Shown here: positions 7,018 to 11,881 of the stretch, in pieces
Layout: every line of letters begins with the position of its first letter
How positions within the stretch are numbered: the stretch's first letter is position 1
Source: Bacteroidaceae bacterium
Lineage (GTDB): Bacteria; Bacteroidota; Bacteroidia; Bacteroidales; Bacteroidaceae
DNA length: 11,881 nucleotides
Direction of reading: 5' to 3'
Assembly: GCA_900770665.1 (NCBI GenBank)
Contig: CAAGKZ010000030.1
Coordinates: 1 to 11,881 of the forward strand
Translations under genes and position numbers: made by a program
Notes under the pieces: generated by a model
Seen by the model: only the letters and a program-made list of their open reading frames with translations
The model's database searches: none
What the model was told of the DNA's origin: nothing

Positions 7018-10000
7018 TTACTTTGCAAGGAACTTCTTTCCGTTCTTTATGTATATATGTCCCTTCTGTGGTTGCAGAACCTTGCGGCCTTGGAGGTCAT
7101 AGATTGCATTGTCCTGCTCGCGCTCAACGGTTTCAATGACAGACTCAATGGCGGTTAGGCCGTCGGCCTCCAGGTACTCGGTGTTCTCGCGTACAAGCGT
7201 GAAGCTCTCAATGGTCATACAAATCTTGTCGTTCATGTTCACAAGCAAACCAAGTGAAACCTCTGTCTCCTCTTCGAGGATAAACTCCACCTTGTTTGAC
7301 ATTGCTGAACCCTTTGCCGCCATTTGTGTATATGCAAGTGCATTCTCAATGCTTGCAACGCCGGGGATGTTCTTTGCGTCATCAACAACCAGATAGCTGT
7401 TGCCGCACTGTCCTTCCCATGTAGCGTGATAGTTGGCGGTGAAGGTATATACACCCTTTGGCAAGGTCACTGTCTGGTAAACCTTGTGATTGCTCAAGGT
7501 GCTGAAGCCGTCCCAACCGGTGGTGCATGTCATACAGTAGCTCTTCTCTGCATCCACGTGTGCACCGGTGGTGATGTTGCCCTGTGTAACGGCATTCTCA
7601 ATTGTCCAGCCTGTCAGCTGATAGAAACGGTTTCTTACGTTTGTATTTACCATGGTGTTACTGTGCTGGAACTCGGCGCGGTAGTTGGTGAGGTAGTCGG
7701 ATGTCACATCGCCGTTCTTGCCGCTCTGTTCGCTGCTGAGACAGAAGACACCTCTTGACAATCCCCATGCATCGCCGTCGGGGCCAAAGCCGCTGCGTAC
7801 ACCGTCGAATCCGTTGCCGCTGCGGTCAATGACATCACCACCGCTCTGGTTGAAATCGTAGTAGAGTAACAGACCATCCATTGATGCAGGGTTCTCAAGC
7901 GGAGCGTTGCAGACAGCCTTCATGTCGTCATACTTCACGCTCTTTGTCCATACGCGCAACTCGTCAATCTGTCCGTTCATCTTTGCGTTGTCCTTGCCGA
8001 TAGAGAAACTGTTCAACGACGGAACGTATGCGTTCAGTGACACATAGCTGGTAGAGTAGTACTCGCCATCGCGGTAGAAGTCAACATATCCGTCGGCAAC
8101 GATTACACCATAGTGGTGCCACTCGTTAAGGATGACGAAGTTGCCGGTGCTGCTCTTGCCTGTGTAGCCGTTTGCCGATACATGCATACGGCCATCCTTG
8201 TCGGTCTTTATGAGGAATGTCGATTCGCTTTCACCAATTCCAAGGCAGTTGCTTGCGAGGCTTTCGGGGCGCATCCACCACTCAACGGTGAAGGCGTCGT
8301 GTCTCGATGCTGTAACGGGCGCAGTAACCTTGGCATTGTCGCGGCCGGTGAAGTTGAGGCCGTTCTTGCTGTCGGCATTGCATACGATGAGTGCACGCTC
8401 TCTCTTGGTGCTGCTTGTGCCCACAAGATTGTTGACCTTGAGTGTTACGTCGTAGACACCGCTGACCTCCGGCGTGAAGCTGCTGTGCTGGCCGTTGATG
8501 ATGTACTTCTTGCTTGGGTTCTCAATGGTCCATTGCCAGCCATTGGGGTTGTACTTTGACACATCGGTGAGGTATGTTGTCTCGCCCTTCATTATGACGG
8601 CCGGGCTTATCTCAAATGTGGCAACAGGCTCCGAGTCGAGCACATCAATGTCTATGCTCGATGTGGCTGTCTTTGCTCCGGTAAGTGATGTTACCTTCAA
8701 TGTCACGGTGTGTGTACCGCCTACTTTGTACACGGCACTGGCGCGCAGACCCTGTGCCTTCTCAACCTCGGCACCCGGGGTAGCCCATTCGTATGTGTAA
8801 CCCAACTGTGGCTTCTCTACAATGAACATAACCTTCTCGCCCAGGATAATCGGGCTCTTGCTTACCTTAAAGGTGGCATCGACCTCGGGCTCTTCGTTCA
8901 CGGTAACTGTGATTGTCTCGCTCACGGTCTTGCCTTCGCTGTCCTCAGCAGTCATTGTAACGCTCTTTTCACCGGCTGAGTTGAATGTTACGGTTGGTTC
9001 AGCAATTGTAACATTGTTAATTCCAGCATCGGGGATATTCCATGTTATTTTAGTTGCAGCATCGCTGTATGTTGCCGAGAATTTGACCGGCATGCCTGCA
9101 TAGATTGTGCCTGATACAGGGTCAATGTTTGCCGAGAGTGTTGCAGCGGTCTTGCCCATGTTCTTGCTGCTAGTCTCAACGCTGTAGCCGGTGCTGTGGA
9201 TTGCTGCATGGTTGCCACTTACACATTCGCGCAGCATTGCTGTGCCGTTCTCTGTGATGACATCGCCCTTGTAGTATGCGACAAGTCCATCGGGGAGTAC
9301 GCTGCCCGAGAACTGTGCGTTCATGCTGTTCTGTATCTCTTTGGCTGTGCGCACTCTGTTCCATACGCGGATTTCGTCATAGCTTGCATCCTGTGCGTTG
9401 CCCTCACCGTTTGAACTGAAGACAAAATCGCCCCAGCCGCCAACGCCGCTGTATGAGTTGGTCGAGAATGACTTCTTGCGGACGCCGTTTACATATACAA
9501 GCATTGTCTTGTTTTTGACAACGAATGCAATATGTGTCCATGTACCGACCTTCAATGTTCCTGCGTCGGTGTTGGTACGGTTGTTTGTGTCCCATCCAAT
9601 GGTGAACGAGCCATTGGCATTGGCGTGCATCATGAATTTGCCCCATCCAGGACCGGCACTCTGGTTCCAGTCCTTCAATGAGTTTGGCTTTATGTAGAAC
9701 TCCATTGTCATTTCGTTATACTTCTGGTCAAAGACATTGGGTATGGTGAAACCGGAATTCTTAAGGTTGATGACCTTGTTTTCGCTGTCATGTGCAACGG
9801 GAGCCTGGACTGTTACCTTCTGCGACTCCTTGTCGTTGTCATATATGGCAGAGATACTGAAAGTACCATCCAATTCAACACTGCTTGGGATGGTGTATGC
9901 GCGTGCTGAAGCATCCATTTCGGCAATCTGCTCATTGTTGTGGTATAGCCTGTACTTTGTAATAGTGTGGCTTGAGCGTATTGGCGCAGTCCATGTCAAT

Positions 10001-11532
10001 TTTCTTTCGTTTAGCGAGAGGTTTTGTGGAGCGTAGTACTCCTCGCCATAAACGACAACCGAGATGATAGTCTTCTTACCTGCACTCTTTATCTCCACAC
10101 CGTTGCCGATGTCGAACGGTGTCTCCTGTCCGTCAAGGTTGAACTCATAGTCCATGATTGAGGCATTGTGTATCTTGCCGCTGCCTTTTCCCCAGCTGCG
10201 TGTCTCAACGATAAAGAAATATTTTAGCGGCATGCTTCTGTCGAAACCGTTGGTAAGGTCGGTGAGGTCATATCCGAATTCCATGGGTTCGGTATGCAGA
10301 CCATCGGCCCAGCGGCCGAGCATTGGAATCTCGGGTGCAGGGTTGCTGTTTCCATAGTTACCGTCGCCGGCATATCTGAAGTGCTCGAACTCAATGGTCT
10401 TTTCGGGTGCTGTGGCGTTGATGTCGGCCGATACACCGGCAGAGAGCTTGATTTCACTGCGGCGTGAGTACTCCATCTCAAGCTTGATGGTGCGTAATGG
10501 GCGGTAGTCTTTTCTTACCTTGTAAATTTCGGGTGCCCACCAGTTCTGCGAGAATGTGCCGTCCATGTTGAACGATGCACCGCCGTATGCGTATGGGCAG
10601 TAGATGAAACCCTTGTTTCCCCACCATTGTCCCCATGAGTTCACGATAATCCATGCACCGACCTCGTCCTTCTCCACTTCGCCGGCAACGCCGTTGCCGT
10701 CGAGGTCGAACTCAATGCGGTCATCGTAACCCACAATGGTAAGAGCATGGTCAACCTGTGGTCCCCATGCCTTTACATATTTCATGTTAACTACACCGGC
10801 TGCGCTGTTGGCTGCTGTGTTTGGAATTCTGGCTTCATAGTTGCCGTCGGCACTCGCTACACCGATACCGCAGATACCGCCGGCATGGAAACTTTCGTCG
10901 CCGTTGTGGTTCCAGAGCCAGTTTTTCACAGCCTCGCGACCCTCCTCGGTACCTACGTGTGCAGGGAAGTTCACAGGCTCGAGCATGCGGTTGTTCATAG
11001 CCTCGAACCACTTGTTGTAGCCTTGCATCCAACCGAAATCGTTGTTCGAGCAATCCTGGCTGCCGAAGAGAGCAGAGTATGTCTGTCCGCCGTATGTGGC
11101 AGCCGATGGCACACCAATGCTTGTCACAAATTCATTCTTGCCGGAATTTCCGTTTGTGAGCAACCAGACGAAGTGCGAGGGGTAGTAGTTCTGGGCAATT
11201 TTGCCGTCGAGGTTACGGTATGCGTTCAGCTCGTATGTAAACATGTAGCATATACGTGATGCAGAACCGCAAGAACCGCCATCCTGGTTGAACACTGGCG
11301 GGAAGAATTTCTTCTCGGCGTTGTTTACATAGGCCGGACGCTGCGAGCGTGTTGTCGCATCGGCACTTTGTGCTCTCTTTGCCCCCTGTTGTGGCATCAA
11401 TGACCAATCGGGGTTTCTCTTGTCGCTGTAGTCGGGGTATGTGGCCCTGTTTACATCGACCTGCGCACTCAGGCTCATTGGCAAAGCCACGGCCAGTGCA
11501 AGGATACTCTTTAGAATGTTCTTTTTTGTCAT
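7018..11532 (-). CDS. Secreted modular C1 (papain-family) cysteine protease
   Basis: This 1504-residue protein has a signal peptide at 1-23 (hydrophobic core LALAVALPMSLSA). The papain-like domain spans about 76-340: oxyanion Q83 and nucleophile C88 in NQDGGSCGSA, H262 in VDHALTIVGYD, and N298 in VNSWG. G89 replaces the tryptophan that usually follows the catalytic cysteine. An EF-hand-like loop, D277-x-D279-x-N281 to E288, lies between His and Asn. Downstream are a fibronectin-III-like segment (about 500-578), a LamG/ConA-like module (585-740), three PKD-like domains (about 800-880, 885-965, 968-1052), a second LamG module (1056-1210) and a beta-rich C-terminal domain (about 1272-1450) that may be DUF5013-like. 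The last 30 residues (IYDLQGRKV ... GHIYIKNGKK) resemble the short sorting tail common in Prevotella, which suggests type IX export and surface attachment. Probable role: extracellular protein degradation near glycans. It is transcribed alone, with a heptad array in its leader region. Confidence 0.92.
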   Translation of the reverse strand: MTKKNILKSILALAVALPMSLSAQVDVNRATYPDYSDKRNPDWSLMPQQGAKRAQSADATTRSQRPAYVNNAEKKFFPPVFNQDGGSCGSASRICYMFTYELNAYRNLDGKIAQNYYPSHFVWLLTNGNSGKNEFVTSIGVPSAATYGGQTYSALFGSQDCSNNDFGWMQGYNKWFEAMNNRMLEPVNFPAHVGTEEGREAVKNWLWNHNGDESFHAGGICGIGVASADGNYEARIPNTAANSAAGVVNMKYVKAWGPQVDHALTIVGYDDRIEFDLDGNGVAGEVEKDEVGAWIIVNSWGQWWGNKGFIYCPYAYGGASFNMDGTFSQNWWAPEIYKVRKDYRPLRTIKLEMEYSRRSEIKLSAGVSADINATAPEKTIEFEHFRYAGDGNYGNSNPAPEIPMLGRWADGLHTEPMEFGYDLTDLTNGFDRSMPLKYFFIVETRSWGKGSGKIHNASIMDYEFNLDGQETPFDIGNGVEIKSAGKKTIISVVVYGEEYYAPQNLSLNERKLTWTAPIRSSHTITKYRLYHNNEQIAEMDASARAYTIPSSVELDGTFSISAIYDNDKESQKVTVQAPVAHDSENKVINLKNSGFTIPNVFDQKYNEMTMEFYIKPNSLKDWNQSAGPGWGKFMMHANANGSFTIGWDTNNRTNTDAGTLKVGTWTHIAFVVKNKTMLVYVNGVRKKSFSTNSYSGVGGWGDFVFSSNGEGNAQDASYDEIRVWNRVRTAKEIQNSMNAQFSGSVLPDGLVAYYKGDVITENGTAMLRECVSGNHAAIHSTGYSVETSSKNMGKTAATLSANIDPVSGTIYAGMPVKFSATYSDAATKITWNIPDAGINNVTIAEPTVTFNSAGEKSVTMTAEDSEGKTVSETITVTVNEEPEVDATFKVSKSPIILGEKVMFIVEKPQLGYTYEWATPGAEVEKAQGLRASAVYKVGGTHTVTLKVTSLTGAKTATSSIDIDVLDSEPVATFEISPAVIMKGETTYLTDVSKYNPNGWQWTIENPSKKYIINGQHSSFTPEVSGVYDVTLKVNNLVGTSSTKRERALIVCNADSKNGLNFTGRDNAKVTAPVTASRHDAFTVEWWMRPESLASNCLGIGESESTFLIKTDKDGRMHVSANGYTGKSSTGNFVILNEWHHYGVIVADGYVDFYRDGEYYSTSYVSLNAYVPSLNSFSIGKDNAKMNGQIDELRVWTKSVKYDDMKAVCNAPLENPASMDGLLLYYDFNQSGGDVIDRSGNGFDGVRSGFGPDGDAWGLSRGVFCLSSEQSGKNGDVTSDYLTNYRAEFQHSNTMVNTNVRNRFYQLTGWTIENAVTQGNITTGAHVDAEKSYCMTCTTGWDGFSTLSNHKVYQTVTLPKGVYTFTANYHATWEGQCGNSYLVVDDAKNIPGVASIENALAYTQMAAKGSAMSNKVEFILEEETEVSLGLLVNMNDKICMTIESFTLVRENTEYLEADGLTAIESVIETVEREQDNAIYDLQGRKVLQPQKGHIYIKNGKKFLAK

Positions 11533-11575
11533 AAGTCTTTTCTTTTAATATTTTTTTCTTCGTTGCCTATATGTT

Positions 11576-11633
11576 AAGGTGAAAGCGGAAATGTGAAAGG
11601 TGAAAACTGAAATCTGAAATCTGAAAGGTGAAA
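11576..11633 (-). repeat. Heptad array D: eight 7-base units upstream of protease gene
   Basis: From 11578, eight gapless heptads read on the plus strand ggtgaaa, gcggaaa, tgtgaaa, ggtgaaa, actgaaa, tctgaaa, tctgaaa and ggtgaaa. In the direction of the protease gene this is a run of TTTCNNN units that stops 45 bases before the ATG. Bases 11576-11591 are the exact reverse complement of 1678-1693 in front of the oxidoreductase. The interval between the array and the start codon (11533-11575) is A/T-rich, and I see no convincing -7/-33 pair in it. Confidence 0.75.
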
Positions 11634-11638
11634 ACAGC

Positions 11639-11717
11639 TTTAACCGCACTTCGTGCGCTTGAACCTGCTTTCGCTCGCTTTGTGTGTAGGTAAACTTCCA
11701 CACATTAACATTGTTGA
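11639..11717. repeat. Tandem repeat, copy 1 (164-base period)
   Basis: These 79 bases recur at 11803-11881 with a single mismatch (G at 11689, A at 11853). The copies are 164 bases apart, separated by 85 bases rich in the motif tcgct/actcgcag. A short palindrome cgcac-ttc-gtgcg opens the unit. Read on the minus strand, 11640-11711 is a 23-codon ORF that ends in KCG-stop; there is no evidence that it is expressed. Confidence 0.9.
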
Positions 11718-11802
11718 TTTCTTTATCACTCGCAGTATAACATCAAACAAGTTTGTGTTAAGCTCGCTTAATCAAGAAATTCGCTCACTCGCAGCTTCCC
11801 GT

Positions 11803-11881
11803 TTTAACCGCACTTCGTGCGCTTGAACCTGCTTTCGCTCGCTTTGTGTGTAAGTAAACTTCCACACATTAACATTGTTGA
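11803..11881. repeat. Tandem repeat, copy 2, cut by window edge
   Basis: This is the second copy of the 79-base unit at 11639-11717, 78 of 79 bases identical. The match is still running at the last base of the window, so the repeat unit may be longer and more copies may follow. The corresponding minus-strand 23-codon ORF is 11804-11875, differing from copy 1 by one residue (L for P). About 350 bases (11533-11881) upstream of the protease hold no recognisable gene. Confidence 0.9.

Noticed and set aside
11578..11633. CRISPR array
   Set aside because: The units are seven bases long and contiguous, with no spacers of constant length and no cas genes.

Overview
The window reads as a chromosomal segment from a member of the order Bacteroidales, most like Prevotellaceae or a related gut/oral family. 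The grounds are an outer-membrane beta-barrel protein with an N-terminal carboxypeptidase-regulatory-like domain, a very large secreted papain-family protease with a short C-terminal tail of the type-IX-secretion kind, start codons preceded by A/T-rich sequence instead of Shine-Dalgarno motifs, and a TAnnTTTG-like -7 promoter element. This placement is inference; no marker gene for a genus is present.

Layout. Positions 1-105 are a short upstream region. radA (106-1473, +) is followed by a 241-base repeat-rich spacer and then a COG2509-type FAD-dependent oxidoreductase (1715-3307, +). A 240-base spacer holds a MITE-like imperfect palindrome and a strong hairpin. A type I mannose-6-phosphate isomerase (manA, 3548-4516, -) converges on it. 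A divergent promoter region (4517-4681) with a G8 tract leads to an outer-membrane beta-barrel/TonB-receptor-like protein (4682-6961, +). This converges, through a shared bidirectional terminator, on a 1504-residue secreted C1 peptidase (7018-11532, -). The last 350 bases hold a heptad-repeat array and a 164-base-period tandem repeat that runs off the right edge.

The five genes do not form a pathway. radA and the FAD protein are housekeeping-type genes that may be co-transcribed, although the spacer makes this uncertain. manA is a sugar-phosphate metabolism gene. The last two genes are envelope/secretion functions, probably transcribed independently. The beta-barrel gene has no susD-like partner in the window, so it is not a classic polysaccharide-utilisation locus.

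The most unusual content is outside the genes. Arrays of exactly 7-base-phased units (NNNGAAA or its complement TTTCNNN) lie before the FAD protein and before the protease. In both places the pyrimidine-rich strand runs in the sense direction toward the start codon, and both places share an identical 16-base stretch. One pair of arrays is arranged head to head and could fold into a hairpin. The other noteworthy items are the protease architecture (a papain domain with an EF-hand-like loop between His and Asn, then duplicated LamG modules around three PKD-like domains), the tandem repeat with a tiny duplicated ORF, and the MITE-like element. No tRNA, rRNA, CRISPR array, transposase or complete insertion sequence was seen. 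I did not find convincing evidence of a wholly new multi-gene system.
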